A stretch of 64,000 bases of DNA from Thermohalobaculum sp951813525 (GCA_951813525.2 CATOTJ020000001.1:1-64000), one strand, 5' to 3'. Positions 52,366 through 62,170 are shown, counted from the stretch's first letter. The notes: generated from the letters alone by a model not told the origin. Numbers and translations are program-made.

Positions 52366-53004
52366 ATGAAAGCCGAATCTTCCATGCGTTATCTGATCCT
52401 GCCGCTCTTGTTCCTGATGGCTCTGCCCGCCAAGGCCGAGGACTTCACCCACTATGTTCTGGCCCTGTCGTGGAATGCGACGTGGTGTGCGTTGGAAGGC
52501 GATGCCCGCAACGCCGACCAATGCGATCCGCGCCACAATCTCGGTTTCACCTTGCACGGGCTCTGGCCGCAGGGCGAGCGCGAGTGGCCGGAATACTGCC
52601 GCACGACCGAACGCGACCCGTCGCGCACGATGACATCGGCGATGTCTGACGTGATGGGCTCGCCCGGCCTCGCCTGGCATCAGTGGAAAAAGCATGGCCG
52701 GTGCTCCGGTCTCAGCGCCCGCGAATACTTCAAACTTTCACGCGACGCCTACAAGATGATCAAGCGCCCGGAAATCCTGCGCAAGGTCGACAAGCGCCTG
52801 AAATTACCGGTCGATGTGCTGGAAAAAGCGTTCCTCGAGGCAAACCCGAATCTGAAAGCGAACCAGATCGCTGTGACCTGCAAGCAGGGGTTCGCGCAAG
52901 AGGTCCGCATCTGTCTGACCAAAGGCCTGGTTCCGCGCGCCTGCACGCCCAAGGTCGAGCGCGGTTGCCGCGCAAAACGTGTCGTCTTCCCACCCATGCG
53001 ATAG
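52366..53004 (+). CDS. Ribonuclease T2 family protein
   Basis: A 212-residue exported RNase. The signal peptide MRYLILPLLFLMALPAKA begins at residue 7 and is cleaved near residue 24. The two catalytic segments are intact: CAS1 FTLHGLWPQG (His near 64) and CAS2 HQWKKHGRC (Glu is replaced by Gln-Trp-Lys, His near 110). Several Cys could form disulfides. It would cleave RNA in the periplasm by a cyclic phosphate. The first ATG is at 52366; ATG 52384 starts directly at the signal peptide. Confidence 0.9.
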   Translation: MKAESSMRYLILPLLFLMALPAKAEDFTHYVLALSWNATWCALEGDARNADQCDPRHNLGFTLHGLWPQGEREWPEYCRTTERDPSRTMTSAMSDVMGSPGLAWHQWKKHGRCSGLSAREYFKLSRDAYKMIKRPEILRKVDKRLKLPVDVLEKAFLEANPNLKANQIAVTCKQGFAQEVRICLTKGLVPRACTPKVERGCRAKRVVFPPMR

Positions 53005-53085
53005 CACGGCACCTCGACCCGCGAACCTCTTGTCAGCACTGTCTGCGCTTGGCACCAATCCGGCAGTGACCGAAAAGGTGCATGG

Positions 53086-54614
53086 ATGACTTTGCCGATG
53101 GATTTCGCCCGGTCTCAGCCGGACCGGGTTGCGGTGATCGACGACCGTGACAACCGCCTGACATTTGGCGAACTGAACGCTCAGGCGTGGCGCCTGGCAC
53201 AGGTTATTCGGGCCGCTGACGTCGCGTCTGGCGATCACATTGCCCTCTGCCTCGAAAACCGGTTGGACTATTTCTGGGTGCTGTTCGGTGCCCACTACGC
53301 GGGGGTCCACTATACGGCGATCAGCCCGTATCTGCGCGAAGACGAGATCGCCTATATCGTTCAGAACTGCGGTGCCAAGCTGGTCATCGGGTCGAACGCG
53401 ACGCTGCCCAAACTTGCGCAGGCGCACGCCGGCGTCCCGGCTGTGGAACATTGGTTCTCGCTGGATGGCGCGCATGGCGGGTTCGCCGATCTTCCAAACG
53501 CAATGGCCCACCACGCGCCCGAACCGCTGCCCAATCCACGCGAAGGGCGCGATATGCTGTATTCGTCCGGGACGACCGGGTTGCCAAAGGGGGTCAAGCT
53601 CCAGCTATCGGACCAGCCGTTCGGCGTCGAAGCAGATGGCGCACGCGGCATGTTCGATCACTTCGGTCTTGCTGCAGATTCAATTTATCTGAACCCTGCG
53701 CCGCTCTATCACGCGGCACCGCTTCGCTGGTCGATGTCCGCCGTGCGCCGCGGCGGCACCGTTGTCTTGATGGCGCGCTTCGATGCCCAGCGTTGCCTTG
53801 AATTGATGTCCCGCCACCGCGTCACCTGCGGCCAGTTCGTACCGACCATGATGATCCGTATGCTCAAGCTGCCCGACCAGATCAAGGCAGCCGCCGATCT
53901 GTCATCCCTGCAGCGCGTGGTTCATGCGGCCGCGCCGTGCCCGGCGGATGTCAAACGCGGGTTGATCGACTGGTGGGGACCAATCGTGCACGAATATTAC
54001 GGCGGCACCGAAGGCAACGGCCTGACCTATATTACCGCCGAGGAGGCGTTGAAAAAGCCCGGCTCGGTTGGCAGGGCATTGGTCGGCGACCTGCATATCC
54101 TGGGCGACGACGGCAAGGAACTGCCCCCCGCACACCGGGCAAGGTGTATTTTTCGGGCCGTCCGGCTTTTTCCTATCACAACGAGCCGGAAAAGACGGCT
54201 GCCGCGTATCTCGGTGAAAAATCGACCCTGGGGGATGTCGGTTATGTGGACGATGACGGGTACCTGTTTCTGACAGACCGCGACGTGAACCTGATCGTGT
54301 CTGGCGGCACCAACATCTATCCGCAATTGACTGAAGATGTCCTGACCATGCACCCGGGCGTCATCGACGCCGCCGCGATCGGTTATCCCGATGCGGATAT
54401 GGGCGAGGTGATTATGGCCGTGATCGAGCCCCGCGATCCCACCGCGGATCGCGAAGCATTGATGGCCGCCCTTCGCGCTCACTGCGCCGAACAATTGCCA
54501 TCTATTCGCCAGCCCCGCCACTATGACGTCGTCGATGCATTGCCGCGCCACCCGAACGGTAAGCTGCGCAAAGTCGATCTAAGGGCCGACTATCGCAAGC
54601 GCGCCGGGATCTGA
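53086..54614 (+). pseudogene. Acyl-CoA synthetase (AMP-binding) frameshifted at a C tract
   Basis: Two overlapping frames together form one ANL-superfamily ligase of about 508 residues. The first (53086 on) has YSSGTTGLPKG (A3) and YGGTEGNG (A5); the second (to 54614) has GDVGYVDDDGYLFLTDR (A7) and the A10 lysine motif PRHPNGKLRK. The break lies at CCCCCC (54124-54129): one more C would restore ELPPRTPGKVYFSG. As read, the first frame ends at 54273 with a foreign tail and lacks the C-terminal domain, so it is inactive unless the frame shifts. A sequencing error in the homopolymer is a real alternative, as is slippage-based switching. Confidence 0.8.
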
Positions 54615-54655
54615 CTGCCACAGCGTCGGCAGCGTGCTGGACCGGCGCTGACAGC

Positions 54656-55291
54656 CTATATCCGCGCCTTCGCCGCCGTGATCTCGGCCAATGCATCGCC
54701 GCGCCCAGGCAAACCACCAGCGCCATCGACATTGAACCGGATCGTTCCGAACCCCCACTCAACCCGCAGTTTCTTGCCGCGATGGGCAAAGGCGATCCAC
54801 GCCTCGGGGAATACATGACAACCAGTGAAATCGACCAGAAACCACCACCTGCGTTCGGACGCCGCGATTTGGGTTTCGATCCGGTCGAAGATTGCATTCA
54901 CCCGCTCCGCGCTGTCGAAGGTCAGATCGGCGAAATCCAGTTCGGCAATCCCTGCCGCCGGGTCGAGGGCAACACGGTGTTCTTCCGACGGCGCCGGGCG
55001 TTCGCCAGAATACACAGCTGCGCTCAAATCGTTCAGCCCATGCTCGATCCGGCTGCATTCCGCCAGGGCCGCACTGACAAAGGTTTGCCGCTCCGCCTTG
55101 CTCAGATCCGGGAAATCGCGCAAAATTTCCAAAGCCCCGCGAATGGCGGTGACCGGGGCAATAAAATCTTCCTCCAGCTTGGTCGGCAGAACCGTGACCG
55201 CGGCGGCGGAAGAGGTGTCGGCAGAGGGTCCGGCAGGAAGTCCGGCAGGAAGTCCGGCAGGCGGCGGGCTGTCAGCAGGGTCGTCGATCAT
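54656..55291 (-). CDS. Degenerate HisKA-like protein with STAS-like C-terminal domain
   Basis: A 211-residue protein. After a Pro/Ala/Gly-rich N-terminus, residues about 36-100 match the dimerisation helices of histidine kinases (EEDFIAPVTAIRGALEIL... then SRIEHGLNDLS), but the phosphoacceptor His aligns with Glu41. No ATPase domain follows. Residues about 118-200 (RRWWFLVDFTGCHVFPEAWIAFAHRGKKL) look like a small alpha/beta domain reminiscent of STAS proteins. It may bind a receiver without phosphorylating it. It is divergent from a receiver gene 155 bases away, the likely partner. Confidence 0.6.
   Translation of the reverse strand: MIDDPADSPPPAGLPAGLPAGPSADTSSAAAVTVLPTKLEEDFIAPVTAIRGALEILRDFPDLSKAERQTFVSAALAECSRIEHGLNDLSAAVYSGERPAPSEEHRVALDPAAGIAELDFADLTFDSAERVNAIFDRIETQIAASERRWWFLVDFTGCHVFPEAWIAFAHRGKKLRVEWGFGTIRFNVDGAGGLPGRGDALAEITAAKARI
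55228..55263. repeat. 12-bp tandem repeat encoding an Ala-Gly-Leu-Pro stretch
   Basis: GTCCGGCAGGAA is present in three consecutive copies, the last with two changes. It encodes the N-terminal AGLPAGLPAG of the HisKA-like protein. Length change would be in frame. Confidence 0.75.
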
Positions 55292-55446
55292 AGTGCACCT
55301 GATCTCCGGCGCGAAGCGGGCTGGGGGTCAAGGGTAGGCCAAGCGTCTTCACCCGTCCATCCCGGGCCTGATCCTTGACGATTGCATACCGGCTGCAATC
55401 GCGCTCTATTCACCGCCAACAAGAAAACTGGGGAGGAGGGCACGCC

Positions 55447-55815
55447 ATGACCAAGCGCGTGCTGGTGGCCGAAGACGAGCCGAACATTGCCGAATCGCTG
55501 GCCTTTCTGCTTGGCCGCGCCGGATATGATGTCGAGGTGATCGGCGATGGCGATGCGGTTCTCGGGGCCATCGCGGCCCGGCAGCCCGACGTACTGGTGC
55601 TGGATGTCATGCTGCCGGGCACCGACGGCTATACAATCTTGCGTGCTCTGCGTGCCGGTCCCTCGACCGCGGAATTGCCGGTTCTGATCCTGACCGCAAA
55701 AGGCCAGCAAGAGGATCGCCAGACCGCTGAGGCCGCTGGCGCCAGCCGTTTTATGACCAAACCTTTCGCCAACGCCGATATCGTTGCTGCCGTAATGGAT
55801 CTGGCAGGCGCGTGA
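55447..55815 (+). CDS. Response regulator (receiver domain)
   Basis: A 122-residue single receiver: EDE at 9-11, phosphoacceptor Asp53 (VLVLDVMLPG), switch Thr in LTAKG, and Lys in MTKPFA. The ATG at 55447 has GGGAGGAGG eight bases upstream. No output domain. It is divergent from the degenerate HisKA-like gene and lies just upstream of the purine operon without overlapping it. Confidence 0.92.
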   Translation: MTKRVLVAEDEPNIAESLAFLLGRAGYDVEVIGDGDAVLGAIAARQPDVLVLDVMLPGTDGYTILRALRAGPSTAELPVLILTAKGQQEDRQTAEAAGASRFMTKPFANADIVAAVMDLAGA

Positions 55816-55901
55816 TCGTGTCGGCGCCTGCCCGCCGCACTATCGGCGGCGTGCGCTTTGTCCTATTCTGATCCCCTTAACCAAGCAGCCCCAAGGATGC
55901 C

Positions 55902-56258
55902 ATGCCGGGCAAGTTGACCACCCATGTTCTGGACACCGCCCATGGTCGGCCCGCCGCCGGGTTGAAGGTCGCGCTCTGCCGCATCGCCGATGACAGTCCC
56001 ATTTCCGTGACGATGGCGGTCACGAACGACGATGGCCGCTGCGATGCCCCTTTGTTGGCAGACAAATCAATGATTACCGGCGTTTATGAGCTGACGTTTC
56101 ACGTCGGCGACTATTTCCGCCGGATTGGGGCGGACATTGCCGACCCGGCCTTTCTCGATATCGTTCCGGTCCGGTTCGGCCTTGCCGACGCCCAGGCGCA
56201 CTATCATGTTCCGCTGCTCGTCTCTCCTTTCGGCTATTCGACCTATCGGGGCAGCTAG
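55902..56258 (+). CDS. uraH: 5-hydroxyisourate hydrolase (transthyretin-like)
   Basis: A 118-residue enzyme that hydrolyses 5-hydroxyisourate to OHCU in urate breakdown. The N-terminal LTTHVLDTAHGRPA and the C-terminal YRGS tetrapeptide are the family signatures, and the length is standard. The active-site His (THVLD), Arg and C-terminal Tyr-Arg-Gly-Ser are all present. It is the first gene of a probable operon; xdhA starts two bases after its stop. There is no signal peptide, so it is cytoplasmic. Confidence 0.95.
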   Translation: MPGKLTTHVLDTAHGRPAAGLKVALCRIADDSPISVTMAVTNDDGRCDAPLLADKSMITGVYELTFHVGDYFRRIGADIADPAFLDIVPVRFGLADAQAHYHVPLLVSPFGYSTYRGS

Positions 56259-56260
56259 CA

Positions 56261-57700
56261 ATGACCGGCGTGTTGCGCTTTCGCTTGAATGGCAAACCGG
56301 TCGCTTTGACCGATGTGGCGCCGACCACCACCCTTTTGAACTGGCTGCGCGACCGGCAGGGCCTCACAGGAACCAAGGAAGGCTGCGCCGAGGGCGATTG
56401 CGGCGCCTGCACCGTTGCGCTGCGCTCGTCAGACCGGGGCGGTCTGACAACCCGGCCGGTCTGTGCCTGCATTCAACTGATGGGAATGGTGCACGGGCAA
56501 GATATCGTGACGGTTGAAGCATTGGCCGCGCCAGATGGCCGCCTGCATCCGGTTCAACAGGCGATGGTCGATTGCCACGGCTCGCAATGCGGGTTCTGCA
56601 CACCGGGTTTCGTAATGTCGCTTTGGTGCGCCCACCGGGCGGGCGAACTCCCGACAACCCGGGCACAGAACGATCTGCTCGCTGGAAATCTTTGCCGATG
56701 CACCGGCTATGGACCGATCCTCGCGGCCGGCAAGGCCGCGCACGGGGCCCCGGCAGAGTGGGAAGAAAACGACCAGGACGTCGCTGCGGCCCTTTCCGAT
56801 TTCGACGCCGGGCCGCTGGACTATATTGCGGGCAAAAAACGCTTTATCGCGCCGACAACTGTGACCGGCCTCACTCAGGCAATTGCCGATCATCCGGCGG
56901 CAACCATTCTGTCCGGCGCAACCGATATCGGTCTTTGGGTCACCAAGCACGGGTTTGATCCGGATGTGCTGATCTATACGGGCAGGGTCGCCGCCCTGAC
57001 CCGGATCGAGGAGGCGGACGGCATCCTGCGCATCGGCGCCGCGGTCACTTACGCCCAGGCCTTGACGCGCCTGACCCGCCTGTCGCCTGCGCTTGGGAAC
57101 CTGATCCGGCGCATCGGGGCCCGTCAGGTCCGTGCCATGGGAACGATCGGCGGCAATATCGCAAACGGCTCGCCGATTGGCGATATGCCCCCGGCCCTGA
57201 TCGCGCTGGGCGCACGATTGATCCTGGGCGGACCGGTGCCGCGCGACATGGCTTTGGAAGATTTCTTTCTGGCCTATGGCAAGCAGGACCTGCGCGCAGG
57301 CGAATTTGTCGAGGCCATTCTTGTGCCGATCCCGAATGACCCGGACCGCCTGGCCTGCCACAAGGTCGCGAAACGGCGCGATCAGGACATCACCGCTGTC
57401 CTGGGTTGCTTCGACATTCAGATTGAAGACGGCACTGTGCAAAGTGCGCGGCTGGTCTTTGGCGGAATGGCGGGGACACCCAAACGTGCATCGGCAGCCG
57501 AAGCCGCCCTGACCGGACAACCCCGGGCCGAGGAAACCGTCCGCCGCGCGGTCGAGGCGCTGACGCAGGATTTTACCCCACTCTCCGACCACCGTGGATC
57601 GGCTGCCTACCGGATGCAGACAGCGCAGGCCCTGTTGCTGCGCCATTGGAACCTGACCGCCCGGCGCGCGCAGGCCCAAACCGTTTGGGAAATCGGCTGA
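56261..57700 (+). CDS. xdhA: Xanthine dehydrogenase small subunit
   Basis: A 479-residue electron-transfer subunit. The plant-type [2Fe-2S] ligands are in GCAEGDCGAC (Cys42, 47, 50) and RPVCAC near 68-70; the second cluster is in CGFCTPGFVMSL and NLCRCTGYGPI. The FAD domain (about 180-360) has TILSGATDIGLWV and GTIGGNIANGSPIGD. It receives electrons from the Mo site and passes them to NAD+. Its stop overlaps the start of xdhB (TGATG), showing coupled translation. Confidence 0.96.
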   Translation: MTGVLRFRLNGKPVALTDVAPTTTLLNWLRDRQGLTGTKEGCAEGDCGACTVALRSSDRGGLTTRPVCACIQLMGMVHGQDIVTVEALAAPDGRLHPVQQAMVDCHGSQCGFCTPGFVMSLWCAHRAGELPTTRAQNDLLAGNLCRCTGYGPILAAGKAAHGAPAEWEENDQDVAAALSDFDAGPLDYIAGKKRFIAPTTVTGLTQAIADHPAATILSGATDIGLWVTKHGFDPDVLIYTGRVAALTRIEEADGILRIGAAVTYAQALTRLTRLSPALGNLIRRIGARQVRAMGTIGGNIANGSPIGDMPPALIALGARLILGGPVPRDMALEDFFLAYGKQDLRAGEFVEAILVPIPNDPDRLACHKVAKRRDQDITAVLGCFDIQIEDGTVQSARLVFGGMAGTPKRASAAEAALTGQPRAEETVRRAVEALTQDFTPLSDHRGSAAYRMQTAQALLLRHWNLTARRAQAQTVWEIG

Positions 57701-60039
57701 TGGCGGACCGGGCCGACATCCGGCAGGGCGGCGTCCACATCGCGGTACCGCACGAATCCGGCGCCGCCCATGTGACCGGCCAGGCGGTCTATGCTGACGA
57801 TATCGCGCAACCGGCCGACCTGGTACACTGCCATCTGGCGACCGCGACCATCGCCGCTGGCCGCGTAACCCACGCCGATCTTGCCGCGGTCCGCACGGCG
57901 CCCGGTGTCATCGCGGTGCTGACCGGCGCCGACATCCCCGGCGAAAACGAAGTTGGCCCCGTTATCCACGATGAACCCATGCTGGCGCTCGATGGCGGCG
58001 AAAAGGTCCATTTTGCAGGCCAACCCCTGTTCATGGTGGTGGCGGAAACCTTGGCGGCCGCCCGGCGGGCCGCAGCCTTGGCCGTTGTCAGCTATGAAGC
58101 AACGACGCCGATCTTGACCATCGACGACGCAGTGTCGGCGGGGTCCTATCTTTCTGAACCCTACCGCATGGCGAAAGGTGATGTGCAAGCCGCGCTGGCG
58201 GCAGCGCCGCATCGGCTGGACGGACAAGTCGACATTGGCGGCCAGGATCACTTCTATCTGGAAGGCCAGGTTGCGCTGGCCTGGGCGGGCGAGGGCGCAG
58301 AAATGCACGTCGTCTCCTCGAACCAACACCCGTCCGAATGCCAGATCGTCGTCGCGCGGGTCCTGGGTGTCCCGTCCAATCAGGTCACGGTCGAGGTTCG
58401 GCGTCTGGGCGGCGGATTTGGCGGCAAGGAAACACAGGCCAACCTGATGGCCGCGGGCGCTGCTTTGGCGGCGCGGTTGACTGGGCGCCCGGCGAAACTG
58501 CGGATGGACCGCGATCAGGACATGATCGTGACGGGCAAGCGGCACGAATTTCGCATTGCCTATGACGTGGCGTTTGACGATCGCGGCCAGATTCTAGGCC
58601 TTCGCACCGAACAATTCGCCCGTTGCGGCTGGTCTACGGATCTGTCGCACGCGATTGCTGACCGGGCGATGTTCCATGCCGACAACTGCTATTTCATACC
58701 GGCAGCCGAGATTGTTTCGCACCGTTTGCGCACCAACACGGTCTCGAACACTGCCTTTCGCGGGTTTGGCGGGCCGCAGGGGATGGTCGGGGTCGAGCGG
58801 GTCGTGCAGCGCATCGCCTACCATCTGGGTCTGGACCCGTTCGACGTGCGCCGCGCCAATTTCTATGAACCGCCGGGCGGATCGGGCGAGCGGTCGGTGA
58901 CCCCCTATGGCATGGCTGTCCAGGATTGCGTGATCGCAGAAATCGCCGACGATCTTGCCGGCCGCGCCGACTATCGTACGCGGCGCGATGCGATTGCGGG
59001 CTGGAACCGGGACAATCCCGTCATCAAGCGCGGTATCGCGCTGACACCCGTTCGCTTTGGCATATCGTTCACCACCACGCATCTCAATCAGGCAGGTGCG
59101 CTGGTCCACATCTATGCCGACGGCTCGGTGATGATCAATCACGGCGGCGTCGAAATGGGGCAGGGGCTGCAAACCAAGGTGATGCAGGTCGCGGCCTCGA
59201 CCCTGGGCGTCGATCTGGACAGTATCCGCGCAACGCCGACCCGCACGGACAAGGTCCCGAACACCTCGGCCACAGCCGCCTCTTCGGGCGCCGATTTGAA
59301 CGGCATGGCAGTTGCGCGGGCCTGCCAAACGTTGATCGACCGCCTCTCTGCCTTTGCCGCTGACCATTGGGGCGGCGCGGTCGCGTTCGGCCACGGCGAA
59401 GTCTCCGTCGGGGGCACAACGATCCGTTGGGCCGATCTGATCAGCGCCGCCTATCTCGCCCGCATCCAGCTATCGGCCACCGGGTTCTATGCCACGCCCG
59501 ATATTCACTGGGATCGCGAAAAGGCCGATGGGCGCCCGTTCCTCTATTTCGCCTATGGCGCCGCAGTGACCGAAGTCGCTGTCGATACCCTGACCGGAGA
59601 GGCCCGCATGCTGCGCGCCGATATTCTGCACGATGCCGGCCAGTCCCTGAATCCGGCAATCGATCTGGGTCAGGTCGAGGGTGGTTTCCTGCAGGGCGCC
59701 GGGTGGTTGATGATGGAGGAACTGGTCTGGGACGACAAAGGCCACCTGAAGACCCACGCACCATCGACCTACAAGATCCCCTGTGCCTCCGACCGCCCAC
59801 CGGTCATGAATGTCGCGCTTTGGGAAAAGGGCCGGAACCCGGAACCCACGATACGCCGTTCAAAGGCAGTCGGCGAGCCACCCCTGATGCTGGCCATTTC
59901 GGCCTTTGAAGCGGTCGCCGAGGCGGTGGCCGCCACGGTCGCTGCGACGGTAGCCGCTGGCGGCGGGCGGTATCCGCAACTGGACAGCCCCGCGGTGCCC
60001 CAGGTGGTTCTGGCGGCCTTGGCGTCGGTGGCCAAGTGA
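57700..60039 (+). CDS. xdhB: Xanthine dehydrogenase large (molybdopterin) subunit
   Basis: A 779-residue catalytic subunit oxidising hypoxanthine and xanthine to urate. The conserved GGGFGGKE loop is near 238-245; FRGFGGPQGM near 350 and GVEMGQGLQTK near 484 are the pterin-binding stretches; the catalytic Glu is in KAVGEPPLML near 728. A short Ala/Thr/Val repeat (AVAATVAATVAAGGG) precedes the C-terminus. It overlaps xdhA by one base and xdhC by one base. Confidence 0.96.
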   Translation: MADRADIRQGGVHIAVPHESGAAHVTGQAVYADDIAQPADLVHCHLATATIAAGRVTHADLAAVRTAPGVIAVLTGADIPGENEVGPVIHDEPMLALDGGEKVHFAGQPLFMVVAETLAAARRAAALAVVSYEATTPILTIDDAVSAGSYLSEPYRMAKGDVQAALAAAPHRLDGQVDIGGQDHFYLEGQVALAWAGEGAEMHVVSSNQHPSECQIVVARVLGVPSNQVTVEVRRLGGGFGGKETQANLMAAGAALAARLTGRPAKLRMDRDQDMIVTGKRHEFRIAYDVAFDDRGQILGLRTEQFARCGWSTDLSHAIADRAMFHADNCYFIPAAEIVSHRLRTNTVSNTAFRGFGGPQGMVGVERVVQRIAYHLGLDPFDVRRANFYEPPGGSGERSVTPYGMAVQDCVIAEIADDLAGRADYRTRRDAIAGWNRDNPVIKRGIALTPVRFGISFTTTHLNQAGALVHIYADGSVMINHGGVEMGQGLQTKVMQVAASTLGVDLDSIRATPTRTDKVPNTSATAASSGADLNGMAVARACQTLIDRLSAFAADHWGGAVAFGHGEVSVGGTTIRWADLISAAYLARIQLSATGFYATPDIHWDREKADGRPFLYFAYGAAVTEVAVDTLTGEARMLRADILHDAGQSLNPAIDLGQVEGGFLQGAGWLMMEELVWDDKGHLKTHAPSTYKIPCASDRPPVMNVALWEKGRNPEPTIRRSKAVGEPPLMLAISAFEAVAEAVAATVAATVAAGGGRYPQLDSPAVPQVVLAALASVAK

Positions 60040-60863
60040 TGCGGATCGCCGAAATTCGCGCGGCCTTGGGCGGCGGCGGTGTCGTGGCGGTTGTCACAAA
60101 AACCCAAGGGTCTGCCCCACGCAGCGCCGGTACGGTCATGGTCGTAACAGATGCAGGCGCGGCGGGCACTTTGGGCGGCGGCGCCGTCGAACACCGCGCA
60201 TTGCAGATCGCCGCGGATATGCTGGCCGGCACGGCGCCCGGCCATGCGTTGATCGACTTCCCTCTCGGCCCCGATCTCGATCAGTGCTGCGGCGGGAAAA
60301 TGACCATTGCGCTGGCCCTCGTTAGTGCCGATTTCGCCGAACCGCTGACCCTTTGGCCCGGTGGCCCGATCATTCGCGGCCCCGCTGAACCGCGCCCGGT
60401 TTTCGTCTATGGCGCAGGCCATGTGGGCCGGGCGGTCGTCGCGGCCTTGGCCCCGCTCGATTTTGCGATCACATGGATCGACGCGCAGGCCGGGCGCATG
60501 AAAGCCCCGCCGCCGAATGTTACGCCCATCGAAAACCCCATTCCCGAGGCTTTAGCCTCGACCGCTCCCGACGATGCGGTTCATCTGATCATGACCCATT
60601 CTCACGCCGTCGATCTGGAAATCGTGGCGGCTGTCCTGTCGCGCCCCTTCGCCCATTGTGGCTTGATCGGGTCCGCGACCAAACGGGCGCGGTTTGTTAA
60701 ACGTCTGACCCGTCGCGGCGTGCCCGCCGGTGCCATTGCCCGCCTGGAATGCCCGATCGGGCTGCCGGGGCTGACCGACAAACGTCCCGCAGCAATCGCG
60801 GCATCGGTTGCTGCTGGCGTCTTGATGCAGGCCGTTCCCAACACCAGCATGGCCCGGGCATGA
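60039..60863 (+). CDS. xdhC: XdhC molybdenum cofactor sulfuration/insertion chaperone
   Basis: A 274-residue protein that binds Mo cofactor, helps its sulfuration and inserts it into XdhB. GSAPRSAGTVMVV (about 25-37), the Cys pair DQCCGGKM near 85-92 and the Rossmann-type GAGHVGRAVVAAL near 126-138 are family hallmarks. The ATG at 60039 overlaps the xdhB stop (TGATG); a GTG three bases upstream is an alternative. Its stop overlaps guaD (ATGA). Confidence 0.94.
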   Translation: MRIAEIRAALGGGGVVAVVTKTQGSAPRSAGTVMVVTDAGAAGTLGGGAVEHRALQIAADMLAGTAPGHALIDFPLGPDLDQCCGGKMTIALALVSADFAEPLTLWPGGPIIRGPAEPRPVFVYGAGHVGRAVVAALAPLDFAITWIDAQAGRMKAPPPNVTPIENPIPEALASTAPDDAVHLIMTHSHAVDLEIVAAVLSRPFAHCGLIGSATKRARFVKRLTRRGVPAGAIARLECPIGLPGLTDKRPAAIAASVAAGVLMQAVPNTSMARA

Positions 60864-62137
60864 CGTTCGTTCTGCGGGGCCCGCTGATCCGCTTTGACGG
60901 AAATCCATTTGCGGATGGGCGACTGATCCACGAACCCGACGCGGGTGTGGCGATCCGCGACGGGATGATCGCCGACCTTGGCCCCTTCGACCAAATCGCC
61001 CCGCGCTACCCCGATGCCGAAAAACGCGTTGCACAGGGCCTGATCGCCCCCGGATTCGTCGATGCCCATGTTCACTATCCTCAGATCGGTGTTATCGCGT
61101 CCTGGGGCGCCGACCTGATTGACTGGCTGAACACATATACCTTCCCCGAAGAGGCCCGCTTTTCTGACCGTGCCTATGCAGAGGCAGCGGCGCGGGCTTA
61201 TTTCGACGAACAACTGCGCAATGGCGTCACCTGCGCGGCCAGCTTTTGCACGATCCATCCCGCTTCGGTCGATGCCTATTTTGCCGAGGCAGAGCGCCGC
61301 GGCCTGCGTGCCGTTGGCGGCAAGGTCATGATGGACCGCAACGCCCCGGACAATCTCTGCGATACGGCCGAGGCCGCCTATGCCGACACCAAGGCGCTGA
61401 TCGAACGCTGGCATGGGCAGGCGCGCCTCACCTATGCGATCACCCCGCGTTTTGCGCCGACATCCACGCGCGAACAGCTCGACGCCGCGGGCGCCCTGGC
61501 GCACGAGCATCCCGATTGCCGCATCCAGACCCATCTTTCCGAACAGCACCGCGAAATCGCCTGGGTTGCCGGGTTGTTTCCGGACGCGGGTGACTACCTG
61601 CATGTCTACGAACAATCCGGCCTGGTGCGGCCCGGTGCAATTTTTGGCCATGCCATCCACCTGACCGACCGAGAGCGCGCGGCCCTGGCAGAAAAGGGCG
61701 GCGCCATCGCCCATTGCCCGACGTCGAACCAGTTTCTCGGCTCGGGCGAATGCGATGTGCGTGGGCTGATCGGGCAAGGGGTTGCCGTGGGTCTGGCGAC
61801 TGACACAGGCGGCGGCACCTCCTATTCGATGTTCGACACGATGAAGGCCGCGTACGAAGTCGGTGCCCGGCGCGGCGATATCTTGACCCCTGAACAACTG
61901 TGGTGGCTGGCAACCGGCGGTGCGGCGGCGGCCCTTGGCTTGCAGACCCATATCGGCAATCTCGCCCTGGGGATGGACGCCGACCTGATCGTGATCGACC
62001 CCGGCGCGACACCGCTTCTGGCGCAACGCACCGGGCGGGCGGACAATATTGCGGAGATTCTATTCGCACTGATCGTCCTGGCCGATGATCGGGCAATCAG
62101 CGCGGTCTATTCGGGCGGGCAAGCCGTGCTGCCGTGA
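60860..62137 (+). CDS. guaD: Guanine deaminase
   Basis: A 425-residue amidohydrolase that deaminates guanine to xanthine. The metal site shows HVHYPQ (about 68-73), THLSE near 223, GHAIH near 258 and the Asp in LATDTGGG near 313; HCPTSNQFLGSG near 285 is the family signature. It starts at ATGA overlapping xdhC, so uraH, xdhA, xdhB, xdhC and guaD form one operon with four junctions of two bases or less. It is convergent to the FecR-like gene with 33 bases between. Confidence 0.95.
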   Translation: MTFVLRGPLIRFDGNPFADGRLIHEPDAGVAIRDGMIADLGPFDQIAPRYPDAEKRVAQGLIAPGFVDAHVHYPQIGVIASWGADLIDWLNTYTFPEEARFSDRAYAEAAARAYFDEQLRNGVTCAASFCTIHPASVDAYFAEAERRGLRAVGGKVMMDRNAPDNLCDTAEAAYADTKALIERWHGQARLTYAITPRFAPTSTREQLDAAGALAHEHPDCRIQTHLSEQHREIAWVAGLFPDAGDYLHVYEQSGLVRPGAIFGHAIHLTDRERAALAEKGGAIAHCPTSNQFLGSGECDVRGLIGQGVAVGLATDTGGGTSYSMFDTMKAAYEVGARRGDILTPEQLWWLATGGAAAALGLQTHIGNLALGMDADLIVIDPGATPLLAQRTGRADNIAEILFALIVLADDRAISAVYSGGQAVLP

Positions 62138-62170
62138 ATACGATTGCCAAACGCGCCCAGCGTTCCGGCA

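Noticed and set aside
60602..62026. A 474-residue open frame on the minus strand over guaD
   Set aside because: Antisense shadow of a well-recognised enzyme gene.
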